From assembly GCF_013369485.1 (NCBI RefSeq), contig NZ_JABWEB010000007.1:228198-292197 (forward strand): 64,000 nt of DNA, read 5' to 3'. The notes beneath the pieces were generated by a model, which saw only the letters and a list, made by a program, of their open reading frames with translations, did not search any database and was not told the DNA's origin. Shown one piece after another: positions 1 through 10,602 of this stretch. This DNA comes from Massilia sp. BJB1822 (GTDB taxonomy: Bacteria; Pseudomonadota; Gammaproteobacteria; Burkholderiales; Burkholderiaceae_D). Both the position numbers and the translations under genes were made by a program. Each line of letters begins with the position of its first letter. Within the stretch, counting starts at the first letter, position 1.

Positions 1-205
1 AGATATACAGGTCGCGGTCGTGGAAATCCTTGTTGGCCGGGTCGGCGATGGCGGCGAAAGTCTTGTCGCGGCCATCGGCCTTGTACATGGCCACGGCCTT
101 CTTCACCATGGCGATGGCTTCGTCGGCCGAGCCTTTGTCGGCAGCCGTGGCGGGCAGGGCGAGAATGCCCAGGGATATGGCGATGCCACCCAGTATGGCT
201 TTCAT
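1..205 (-). CDS. Secreted Cache-domain protein, 3' end beyond the window (partial)
   Basis: The first 68 codons of a minus-strand gene are visible; the rest lies before base 1. It begins with a cleavable signal peptide (MKAILGGIAISLG...LPATA, then ADKG), so the product is exported. The mature part contains DEAIAMVKKAVAMYK and ends in NKDFHDRDLYI, which resembles the start of single Cache (sCache_2) domains found in periplasmic sensors and in the sensor part of chemoreceptors. The start is supported by an AGGAG ribosome site about 7 bases upstream. The ligand is unknown. Because the remainder is missing, I cannot say whether it is a soluble Cache protein or the start of a longer receptor; a short soluble form with a signal peptide is more likely. 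Confidence 0.72.
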   Translation of the reverse strand, partial: MKAILGGIAISLGILALPATAADKGSADEAIAMVKKAVAMYKADGRDKTFAAIADPANKDFHDRDLYI

Positions 206-226
206 TGCGGTCTCCTGTGTGCGGAA

Positions 227-246
227 GACAGCGCCGCAGCGCTGTC
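227..246 (-). terminator. Hairpin between glnE and the Cache gene
   Basis: A perfect 8-bp stem (GACAGCGC / GCGCTGTC) with a four-base loop lies between the glnE stop and the next minus-strand gene. There is no good T-run after it, so it is either a weak intrinsic terminator or an RNA 3'-end stabiliser. Confidence 0.4.
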
Positions 247-285
247 TTTCTATTTAAAAGTCGCTACACAGTCACTATAGGCGAA

Positions 286-3069
286 TTACTCCTCTACATC
301 AGAAAATATTTCCTCCCATAAACGTTTTACGGGGTCAATATACAACGCCACGCGCGCCGGATCGACGCGCGACTGTTCCTGGCCCTGCAGGCGCAACTGG
401 TGCTGCAGCTTGCGCAGGGCGCGGTAAGCGTCGGCCACGGCCCCCGCCAGGGCCGCGTCGATCAGGCCCAGGCCGGCGCACAGCTTGAGCAGGGCGATAT
501 TGCCGACATTGCCGGTCAGCTCGGCGTAGGCGGCGGCGTGGCGCAGCACCAGGTATTGCACGATGAATTCGATATCGATCATGCCGCCGGCGTCCTGCTT
601 CAAATCGAACAGGTCGCCGCGGCTGGGGTAGGCTTCGGCCATGCGGCGGCGCATGGCCAGCACTTCGCGTTTCAAGGCCGCGTCATCCGGCCGCGCCTGG
701 CGCAGCACCTGGCAGCGGATCTGCTCGAAGCGCGCGCCGATGGCGGCGTCGCCGGCGCAGAAGCGGGCGCGCGTCAGCGCCTGGTGTTCCCACACCCAGG
801 CCGACGCCTGCTGGTAGCGCTCGAAGGCTTGCACGCTCGACACCAGCATGCCGCTGGCGCCGTCCGGGCGCAGCGCCGTGTCGATATCGAACAGGATGCC
901 GGCCGAGGTGTGCGAGGTCATCCAGGTGATGAAGCGCTGCGCCAGCTTGGCATACAGGGCGGGCGCGTCCTGGTCCTCGTCGTCGAACAGGAAGATCACG
1001 TCGAGGTCGGAGACATAGCCCAGCTCCTTGCCGCCCAGCTTGCCATACGCGATGACGGCAAAGCGCGGCACCTCGCGGTGGCGCTTGGCCACGGTGTGCC
1101 AGGCCGCTTTCACCACGGCCGCGACGATGACGTCGGCCAGCGCCGACAGGTGGTCGGCCAGGCGCTCGACCGTCAGGTCGCCGGCCAGATCCTGGGCCAG
1201 CAGGCGGAACAGCTGGGCATGGTGCACTTCGCGCAGGATGTCGAGCTGGCGCTCGGTATCGTCGGGATCGATGGCCAGTTGCGCATCCAGTTCAGCGGCC
1301 ACGGCGGCGGGATCGAAGGCGGTGCTGCGCACGCGGTCGTCGAGCAGCTCGTCGAGCAGGATGGGGTGCTGGTTGAGGAAGGTGGCGGCCCAGCCGCTCG
1401 CATGCATCATGCGGATCACCCGTTCCAGCGTGTGCGGATATTCGGTCAGCAGCGACAGATAGGCCGAGCGGCGCGCGATCGCTTCCAGGAAGTCGAGCAG
1501 GCGGCCCAGCGTGGCGAGCTGGCTGCCCAGGCTCGATTCCTGGGCGGTGCGCGCGATCAGGGGCAGGGCGGCGTTGACCAGGGCCACCAGGCGCTGGCGG
1601 CTCGCCTCGGGCAGGCTTTGCAGGCGCGGCGCCTGCCAGGTGGCGATCAGGCGCTGGGCCGCCGCCGCCGGGTCGTCGTAGGCCAGGGCGGCGAAGCGCG
1701 CCTCGATGGCTTCGCGGTTGTCGGGATCGGCGCAGGCGTCGCTGGTGTCCGGGTCGATATGCTGCTCGGACGTGCCGCCGCTCTTGTCGGCGAAGATGGC
1801 GTCGAACTGCTCGGCAACGAAGCGGCGGTGGCCGTCGAGCGCGGCCAGCAGGGCCGCCTCGTCGGCCAGTCCCATCCACTGCGCCACCTGCAGGCGGTCG
1901 GCCGGATTGGGCGGCAGGGTGTGGGTCTGGGCGTCTTCCAGGTATTGCAGGCGGTGTTCCAGATTGCGCAGGAAGGTGTAGGAAGCCAGCAATTGCGCGA
2001 CGATGGCGCCGTCCAGCAGCCCCTTGTCGGGCAGCAGGCGCAGGGTGGCGCGGGTGGAACGGGCGCGCAGGCTGGGGTCGCGCCCGCCGCGAATGAGCTG
2101 GAAGACCTGGGTCAGGAATTCGATTTCGCGGATGCCGCCGCGGCCCAGTTTGACGTTATGGCTGCGGTCGGGGTGCAGGCGCTCCTGGCGGTTGACCTCG
2201 GCGCGAATCTGGGCGTGCATGCTGCGGATGGCGTCGATCACGCCGAAGTCCAGGTAGCGGCGGAAGCAGAAGGGCCGCACGATGGCGTCCAGCGCCTCGA
2301 TATCGGCGGCGTGGCCGGTGACGGCGCGCGCTTTCAGCCAGGCATAGCGCTCCCATTCGCGGCCCTGGACGATCAGGTATTGCTCGACCATGCCCAGGCT
2401 GGCCGCCAGCGGACCGGAGCCGCCGTTCGGGCGCAGCGCCATATCGACGCGGAAGGTGAAGCCATCTTCGGTGATTTCGGCCAGGGCGGCGATCAGGCGC
2501 TTGCCCAGGCGCAGGAAATACTCGTGGTTGGACAGGCTGCGCTGGCCCGGCGCCGTCGCCACCGTGTCGCCATCCTCGGGATAGACGAAGATCAGGTCGA
2601 TGTCCGAGGACACATTCAGCTCGCCGCCGCCCTGCTTGCCCATGGCCAGCACCATCAGCTGCTGCTCTTCGCCCGATTCATGGCCGGTCGGCACGCCGTG
2701 GGCAGCGCGCAGCTCGGCGTCGATTTCGGCCAAGTGGCGCTGGATGGCGAAATCGGCCAGGGCCGTCATCGTTGCCACCACTTCGGCCAGATCGGCCCGG
2801 CCTTCCAGGTCGCGCCGCAGCAGCGTGGCCACCAGCAAGTTGCGCAAACGCCGCATGCCGCGCCCCAGGGGCAGGGGCGGGGCGTCGCCATTGTCTTGCT
2901 GCGCACGCAACGCGGCCCCCAGATCGAGCTCGGCCAGCGATAATTGGGATAAGGCGTCCACCTGGGCCGGCCGCCCCGGATCGGCGCTGAGCCAGCGCTG
3001 GTAGAAACGGGAGGCGGTAGCGGGGGAAGGCAAGCTCATTATGTCGGTAACGTAGTGTAATTTGGGCAT
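286..3069 (-). CDS. glnE: Bifunctional glutamine synthetase adenylyl-removase/adenylyltransferase
   Basis: GlnE adenylylates and de-adenylylates glutamine synthetase in response to PII and glutamine, tuning nitrogen assimilation in the cytoplasm. The 927-residue product has the usual length and carries the two duplicated nucleotidyltransferase motifs of the family: GGGELNVSSDIDLIF around residues 147-161 (adenylyl-removase half) and GKLGGKELGYVSDLDVIF in the C-terminal half (adenylyltransferase half), each with its paired Asp residues. The start is uncertain: Met1 (3069) and Met11 (3039) are both possible and neither has a clear Shine-Dalgarno site. It is divergent from yhdP with about 130 bases between them. 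Confidence 0.96.
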   Translation of the reverse strand: MPKLHYVTDIMSLPSPATASRFYQRWLSADPGRPAQVDALSQLSLAELDLGAALRAQQDNGDAPPLPLGRGMRRLRNLLVATLLRRDLEGRADLAEVVATMTALADFAIQRHLAEIDAELRAAHGVPTGHESGEEQQLMVLAMGKQGGGELNVSSDIDLIFVYPEDGDTVATAPGQRSLSNHEYFLRLGKRLIAALAEITEDGFTFRVDMALRPNGGSGPLAASLGMVEQYLIVQGREWERYAWLKARAVTGHAADIEALDAIVRPFCFRRYLDFGVIDAIRSMHAQIRAEVNRQERLHPDRSHNVKLGRGGIREIEFLTQVFQLIRGGRDPSLRARSTRATLRLLPDKGLLDGAIVAQLLASYTFLRNLEHRLQYLEDAQTHTLPPNPADRLQVAQWMGLADEAALLAALDGHRRFVAEQFDAIFADKSGGTSEQHIDPDTSDACADPDNREAIEARFAALAYDDPAAAAQRLIATWQAPRLQSLPEASRQRLVALVNAALPLIARTAQESSLGSQLATLGRLLDFLEAIARRSAYLSLLTEYPHTLERVIRMMHASGWAATFLNQHPILLDELLDDRVRSTAFDPAAVAAELDAQLAIDPDDTERQLDILREVHHAQLFRLLAQDLAGDLTVERLADHLSALADVIVAAVVKAAWHTVAKRHREVPRFAVIAYGKLGGKELGYVSDLDVIFLFDDEDQDAPALYAKLAQRFITWMTSHTSAGILFDIDTALRPDGASGMLVSSVQAFERYQQASAWVWEHQALTRARFCAGDAAIGARFEQIRCQVLRQARPDDAALKREVLAMRRRMAEAYPSRGDLFDLKQDAGGMIDIEFIVQYLVLRHAAAYAELTGNVGNIALLKLCAGLGLIDAALAGAVADAYRALRKLQHQLRLQGQEQSRVDPARVALYIDPVKRLWEEIFSDVEE

Positions 3070-3200
3070 GATGGGGCCGGGTATGCGGTAGAATGCCGTC
3101 GCAGGCTGAGCCGCTCGCCGGGCGTAGCAGGAACTGAACTGATTTCGCGACTTATTTTACGCCAGGGTGACGACCTGGCCGGGCCTGACAGATTATTTTG

Positions 3201-6200
3201 ATGCAGAATTTGCCGCAGCATACCGACGCAGACGAAGGGCCGCTGGCTGCGCGCTGGCACCGCTTGCGGGCTGCCTACCGCGTCGCCAACCTGGCCACCC
3301 ACCACCTGCTGGGCTTCACCCTGAAGCTGGCGCTGCTGCTGTATTTCCTGTTCGCCCTGCTGTTCCTGGTGCTGCGCTATGCGGTGCTGCCGAATATCGA
3401 CCATTACAAGGGCGATTTCGAGCGCCTGGCCAGCCGCGCCGTCGGCAATCCGGTCAGCATTGCCCGCATCTATGCTTCCTGGTCCGGCCTGCGCCCCACC
3501 TTCTTCCTGGGCGATGTGGTGCTGCGCGACCGGCGCGGTGGCCAGGCCCTGCACCTGCCCAGCGTCTCGGCCACCCTGTCCTGGTGGAGCGTGGCGGCGG
3601 CCGACGTGCGCTTCGACTCGCTGGAACTGATCCGTCCCCGCCTTGACGTGCGGCGCGAAGCCGACGGCAAGCTGTATGTGGCGGGCGTATATATCGACCT
3701 GGAGAAAGAGGGCGAGGGCCGCGGCGCCGACTGGCTGCTGGCCCAGCACGAGGTGGTGATCCGCGAAGGCCGGGTAGACTGGACCGATGCGCGCCGCGCC
3801 ACGCCGACCCTGTCGCTCGAGAATGTCAGCCTGCGCATGCGCAATCAATGGCGGCGCCACCAGCTGGCGCTGCACGCCACGCCGCCGGCCGCCTATGGCG
3901 CCCCGGTCGACCTGCGCGCCGACTTCACCCACCCGGCGTTTGCCGCGCGCCGCTCCAACGTCAAGCTGTGGAAGGGCGAGCTGTATGCCGATGTGCGGCG
4001 CGCCGACCTGACGGCCTGGAAAGACTATGTGGCCTATCCCTTCAGCCTGGAGCGCGGCAAGGGCAATGTGCGCGCCTGGTTCACGCTCGACCATGCGCGC
4101 CTGGCGGCGTTCACGGCCGATGTCGGCCTGCAGGACGTGTACGCCCAACTGGGCAAGACCCTGCCGCCGGTGGAACTGGCCGAACTGAGCGGGCGCATCG
4201 CCGCGCGCGAAGTGGCGCCGCCGGCGCGCGCCACGGCGGCCCCGGCCGGCACGGCCGCGCCCGCCTTTGGCGCTTACGGCTTCGATGCCAGCCTCAACGG
4301 TTTCTCCCTGCGCACCCCGGACGGCGTGGCGCTGGCGCCGGCCGCGCTCAAGCTGCACCATGCGGCGGCCGCGGCCAGCAAGCCGGCGCGCACCAGCGTC
4401 CAGGCGCAGGACTTCGACTTGGCCGTGCTGGCCCAACTGGCTTCGCGCCTGCCCTTGCCCGCCTTCCAGCAGGAGATGCTGGCTGAGGCCGCGCCGCGCG
4501 GCCGCCTGCTGCAGGGCAGTGCCGAATGGCAGGGCGGCGTCTCGGCCTTCCAGGCCTTGCGCCTGAAAGCCCAGGTTGAAGGCTTGGGCATGAATGCGCT
4601 GGCTGCGCGTCCGGCCCAGGCCGCCACCGAGGCCCAGCCGGCCACGCCCGCGCTACCGGACCTGCCCGGTTTCGAGCAGTTGAGCGGCGTTTTTGAAGCC
4701 GGCAGCGACGGCGGTCATATTGACCTCGATGCGCCCGGCCTGGCCCTGCATCTGCCGGCCTGGCTGGACGGCCCGCCGCTGCGCTTCCAGCAGCTCAAGC
4801 TGCGCGGCGACTGGTCGCGCGCCGACGGCAAGAATCTGCGCGTCCAGCTCGACACCCTGCAGTTTGAGCAGGATGGCTTGAGCGCCTCGATTTCCGGCAG
4901 CCACCTCCTGCCGCTGAACGGCAAGGGACCGGGCGTGGCCGACTTCGGCGGCAAGCTGGACGGCTTCCAGCTGAACACCATCGCGCGCTACTTGCCGATC
5001 CAGACGCCGGAACACCTGCGCCACTGGCTGACCGGCGCGCTGGAAGACGGCACGGCGCACGAGGTCAGTCTGCGCCTGCGCGGCGACCTGGCCCACTTCC
5101 CCTTCAAGGCCGACAGTCCGGACCGCAACAAGGGCGAGTTCCGCATCGCCGGCCGCCTGGAAAACGGCAAGCTGAATTACGATCCCGGCTTCTACGCCAA
5201 GGACGGCAAGTCGCCGCTGTGGCCCCAGGCCGAAAAGATCAAGGGCCATTTCGCCTTCGACCGCGCGCGCATGGAAATCGTCGGCGACACGGCGCGCACC
5301 CTGGGCATCCCGCTGGCCAATGTGAAGGCCGTGATTCCCGACCTGACCATCCACGACAGCGTGCTCGACATCGACGGCACGGCGGCCGGCCCGCTGCAGG
5401 ACTTCCTCAAATACATGGCGGCCAGCCCGGTGCTCGAATGGATCGGCCACTTCACCGACGAGACTGCCGCCAGCGGCAATGCCAAGCTGGCGCTCAAGCT
5501 GCATCTGCCGCTCAACCACATCATCGAGAGCAAGGTGCTGGGCAGCTTGCAATTGCAGGGCAACGATGTGGTGCTGTGGAACGATATGCCGCCGGTGCAG
5601 CAAACCACGGGCAAGATCGAGTTCAATGAAAAAGGCGTGAACCTGAACAATCTGGCCGGCAATCTGCTGGGCGGGCCGGTGGCCATCAACGGCGGCAGCC
5701 AGCGCGACGGCGCCATCGTCGTCAAGCTGGGCGGCAACATGACGGCCGAGGGCTTGCGCAAGGCCTATCCGATGCCGCTGGTGCAGCGCTTGACCGGCCA
5801 CGTCAATGGCGGCGCGCGCTACAGCGGCCTGATTTCGGTGCGCGACCACCAATACCAGGTCAGCCTGGAATCTCCGCTCAACGGCCTGGGCCTGGACTTG
5901 CCGGCGCCGCTGAAGAAAGCGCCGGCCGACAGCTTGCCGCTGCGCTTTGTGCTCAGCGGCAGCGCCGCCAACGAAGCCGGCCTGGCGCGCGACGAGATCC
6001 GCCTGGGACTGGGCGGCGGCATGAGCGCGCGCTACCAGCGCCAGCGCCAAGGCAAGGCGCCGTGGAAGATGGTGCGCGGCGGCATTGGCGTGAATGTGCC
6101 GGCGCCGGAACCGGACAGCGGGCTGGCGCTGAATGTCAGCCTGAAGGCGCTCGACGTCGACCAGTGGCTGGACCTGGGCGGCGAAATCGGCGGCAAGGGC

Positions 6201-7367
6201 GAGGCCGGCAAGGAGGCCGACGGTCCCGAGCTGGGCCAGTACGTGGTGCCCGACAGCGTGGCGGCGCGCGCCGGCGAATTGATCCTGGGCGAGCGCAAGC
6301 TCGACGAGGTGGTGCTGGGCGCCTCGCGCCAGAAGGGCGTGTGGCAGGCCAGCGTCGATGCGCGCCAGGTATCGGGCTATGTGACCTGGAGCGAGGCGGC
6401 CAGCGGCAGCGGCGTGGGCAAGGTCACGGCGCGCCTGTCCTCGCTGATCATTCCCGAGTCGGCCGCCAACGAAGTCAAGGATTTGCTGGAGAGTTCGAGC
6501 AGCTCGCCCTCGATCCCGGCGCTGGACATCGTGGCCGAGCGCTTCGAGCTGTTCAACAAGCCGCTGGGCAAGCTGGAACTGCAAGCATATAACGCCCTGA
6601 TCACCTCGGCGCGCGAATGGCGCGTCAGCAAGCTGGCGCTGAGCAATGCCGATGGCGAACTGACGGGCACGGGCCGTTGGCTGAGCAAGGATGGCCAGCA
6701 CAATAGCGCGCTCAACTTCAATCTCGATATCCATAACGCGGGCAAGCTGCTGGAGCGCTTCGGCTTCGCCGACACCCTGCGCAACGGCAAGGGCAAGCTG
6801 AATGGCGAGATCAGCTGGAAGGGCTTGCCCTACGACTTCGACATCCCGAGCCTGGCCGGTACCATCAGCATGAATGTGGAAAAGGGCCAGTTCCTCAAGC
6901 AGGATCCGGGCGCGGCCAAGCTCTTGGGCGTGCTCAGCCTGCAAGCCCTGCCGCGCCTGCTGAAACTCGATTTCAACGATGTCTTCTCGGAAGGCCTGGC
7001 CTTCGACGGCATCCGCGCCAACGCCAGCATCAGCCGCGGCATCGTGCGCACCGAGAACTTGAAAATGCACGGGGTCGCCGCTACTGTACTGATGGAGGGC
7101 ACGGCCGATATCGCCAACGAAACGACGAATCTGCATGTGGTGGTGATCCCCGAGGTCAATCTCGGCACGGCGCCCCTGGTGTATGCGCTGGCCGTCAACC
7201 CGGTGATCGGCCTGGGCGGCTTCCTGGCCCAGCTCTTCCTGAGCCAGCCGGTGATGAAGGCGCTGACCTACCATATGCAAGTGACGGGGCCGTGGAAGGC
7301 GCCCGTGGTGACCAAACTCGACGGCGCGAAGCAGGAGGGCGCCCCCCAACGCAAACCACAAGGATGA
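3201..7367 (+). CDS. yhdP: YhdP family AsmA-like envelope protein
   Basis: A very large (1388 residues) inner-membrane-anchored periplasmic protein of the YhdP/TIGR02099 family. It has one N-terminal membrane segment (about residues 34-58, LLGFTLKLALLLYFLF...) followed by a long repetitive beta-rich region and the conserved C-terminal AsmA-like domain (PLVYALAVNPVIGLGGFLAQLFLSQP near the end). In enterobacteria YhdP, with TamB and YdbH, forms a bridge that carries phospholipids to the outer membrane. That function is taken from the family. The frame also permits a TTG one codon earlier; ATG at 3201 is chosen, although no ribosome site is evident. Its TGA overlaps the first possible ATG of the downstream amidase gene, so the two are probably cotranscribed. 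Confidence 0.93.
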   Translation: MQNLPQHTDADEGPLAARWHRLRAAYRVANLATHHLLGFTLKLALLLYFLFALLFLVLRYAVLPNIDHYKGDFERLASRAVGNPVSIARIYASWSGLRPTFFLGDVVLRDRRGGQALHLPSVSATLSWWSVAAADVRFDSLELIRPRLDVRREADGKLYVAGVYIDLEKEGEGRGADWLLAQHEVVIREGRVDWTDARRATPTLSLENVSLRMRNQWRRHQLALHATPPAAYGAPVDLRADFTHPAFAARRSNVKLWKGELYADVRRADLTAWKDYVAYPFSLERGKGNVRAWFTLDHARLAAFTADVGLQDVYAQLGKTLPPVELAELSGRIAAREVAPPARATAAPAGTAAPAFGAYGFDASLNGFSLRTPDGVALAPAALKLHHAAAAASKPARTSVQAQDFDLAVLAQLASRLPLPAFQQEMLAEAAPRGRLLQGSAEWQGGVSAFQALRLKAQVEGLGMNALAARPAQAATEAQPATPALPDLPGFEQLSGVFEAGSDGGHIDLDAPGLALHLPAWLDGPPLRFQQLKLRGDWSRADGKNLRVQLDTLQFEQDGLSASISGSHLLPLNGKGPGVADFGGKLDGFQLNTIARYLPIQTPEHLRHWLTGALEDGTAHEVSLRLRGDLAHFPFKADSPDRNKGEFRIAGRLENGKLNYDPGFYAKDGKSPLWPQAEKIKGHFAFDRARMEIVGDTARTLGIPLANVKAVIPDLTIHDSVLDIDGTAAGPLQDFLKYMAASPVLEWIGHFTDETAASGNAKLALKLHLPLNHIIESKVLGSLQLQGNDVVLWNDMPPVQQTTGKIEFNEKGVNLNNLAGNLLGGPVAINGGSQRDGAIVVKLGGNMTAEGLRKAYPMPLVQRLTGHVNGGARYSGLISVRDHQYQVSLESPLNGLGLDLPAPLKKAPADSLPLRFVLSGSAANEAGLARDEIRLGLGGGMSARYQRQRQGKAPWKMVRGGIGVNVPAPEPDSGLALNVSLKALDVDQWLDLGGEIGGKGEAGKEADGPELGQYVVPDSVAARAGELILGERKLDEVVLGASRQKGVWQASVDARQVSGYVTWSEAASGSGVGKVTARLSSLIIPESAANEVKDLLESSSSSPSIPALDIVAERFELFNKPLGKLELQAYNALITSAREWRVSKLALSNADGELTGTGRWLSKDGQHNSALNFNLDIHNAGKLLERFGFADTLRNGKGKLNGEISWKGLPYDFDIPSLAGTISMNVEKGQFLKQDPGAAKLLGVLSLQALPRLLKLDFNDVFSEGLAFDGIRANASISRGIVRTENLKMHGVAATVLMEGTADIANETTNLHVVVIPEVNLGTAPLVYALAVNPVIGLGGFLAQLFLSQPVMKALTYHMQVTGPWKAPVVTKLDGAKQEGAPQRKPQG

Positions 7368-7369
7368 GC

Positions 7370-8167
<798 letters not shown>

Positions 8168-8232
8168 AACGCCCGATTCCACTACAATGCAGCCATACCC
8201 GTTTCGGCTGCCGATAAAAAGAGAATTCCATT

Positions 8233-9696
<1,464 letters not shown>

Positions 9697-9706
9697 GCGG
9701 CGCCGC

Positions 9707-9740
9707 GGCGCGGTCCCCGTTTCGGCGGGCCGCGCCTATT
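9707..9740. terminator. Inverted repeat between tldD and the convergent gene
   Basis: GGCGCGG (9707-9713) pairs with CCGCGCC (9730-9736), with additional CCCCG/CGGCGGG pairing inside. It lies exactly between two convergent genes, followed by TATTTT on the plus strand, and probably ends tldD transcription. It overlaps the stop codon of the minus-strand gene. Confidence 0.45.
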
Positions 9741-10455
9741 TTCCGGCCTCGGCCTCCAGCGCCTTGCCACGCGCGGCGCGCAGCTGCTTCAGGTCGATGG
9801 CCTGCAGCGGCTGCTGCGTGGGCGCGATCAGCCGGCTTTTCTCTCCCTCCAGCTTGAGCGGCGCTTCCTGCCGCGTGCGGTGCTCGACGATGGCGCCGGT
9901 GCGCAGATCGATGCGGCTATCCTCCACCACCCCGTTATCCCAGCGCCGCGTGCGCAGCAGATAGTTATCCTCCATCCTTTCGCTTTGCTGGAACTGGGCC
10001 GCCGCGCGCGGCGCCTCGGCCCGGGCCGGCGGCGCGGCGGGCGCCTGCGCGTGGGCCGTGCCGATCAGGGCCAGCGGCAGCGCCGGCGGCGCCAGCGGGC
10101 GCGGGAAGGGGAACCATTGCGTCGCCTGGCCGTATTCGATATACACATCGCCCTCGTCATACACCGAGAACAGCGCCTGCACGGCGCCGCGCTCCTGCTT
10201 GACGGTGACGGGGATGGTGACCAGGGGCTGCTTGTTGAAGTATTTGACGAAGAGGCGCTGATTCTCGGCCTGGGCCGCCGTCTTCGGTTTGCCGCTCAGG
10301 CTGGCGTACGCCTGGTAGCCGGCCGTGGCCAGCGAGGGCACGACGAGCACGACGGCGGCGATGCGGGTCAGCGAACCTTTGAGGCCATCGAGTGCCGTGT
10401 CGACACAGGCGAAGACGGCCTTGATGCGTTCCAGCAGGGACAGGCGAGCTTCCAT
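9736..10455 (-). CDS. Unrecognised single-membrane-span protein
   Basis: I do not recognise this 239-residue protein. It begins with a charged segment (MEARLSLLERIKAVFACVDTALDGLKGSLTR), followed by one hydrophobic stretch (IAAVVLVVPSLATAGYQAY) that would anchor it in the inner membrane, then a proposed periplasmic part with VSVYDEGDVYIEYG-like beta character, a Pro/Ala-rich linker (APAAPPARAEAPRAAA) and a charged C-terminus. The ATG at 10455 is chosen because AAGGAG lies 6 bases upstream; a longer frame to 10503 has no such site. It is flanked by a convergent tldD and by a TBDR on the same strand, but a strong terminator at 10555-10580 separates it from the latter, so it is probably monocistronic. 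Confidence 0.72.
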   Translation of the reverse strand: MEARLSLLERIKAVFACVDTALDGLKGSLTRIAAVVLVVPSLATAGYQAYASLSGKPKTAAQAENQRLFVKYFNKQPLVTIPVTVKQERGAVQALFSVYDEGDVYIEYGQATQWFPFPRPLAPPALPLALIGTAHAQAPAAPPARAEAPRAAAQFQQSERMEDNYLLRTRRWDNGVVEDSRIDLRTGAIVEHRTRQEAPLKLEGEKSRLIAPTQQPLQAIDLKQLRAARGKALEAEAGK

Positions 10456-10550
10456 GATGAGCTCCTTGGCAATCGCAGGGCGGGAGCCGCTCCCACCTTG
10501 CACTATAGGCGCTGGGGGCGGGAAGATATACGCGGATTCTCACGCCGGCG

Positions 10551-10582
10551 GCGCAAAAAAATCCCCGCCGTGGCGGGGATTG
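10551..10582 (-). terminator. Intrinsic terminator of the first TBDR gene
   Basis: On the minus strand ATCCCCGCC-AC-GGCGGGGAT is followed by seven T residues. The perfect nine-pair stem plus T-run lies about 25 bases after the TBDR stop codon. Confidence 0.9.
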
Positions 10583-10602
10583 GAGAGCGCTGCGGCTAAA
10601 CC

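Noticed and set aside
400..2943. An 847-codon plus-strand open frame opposite glnE.
   Set aside because: It is Gln/Gly/Ala/His-rich with no recognisable motif and lies wholly over glnE, whose two catalytic motifs are intact; high GC removes stop codons from other frames.
4653..7361. A 902-codon minus-strand open frame opposite yhdP, and similar long frames opposite the TBDR genes, nusA, infB and the MCP gene.
   Set aside because: All have shadow composition (His/Gln/Ala/Arg-rich), no start signals and no domain motifs, and lie opposite clearly recognisable genes.
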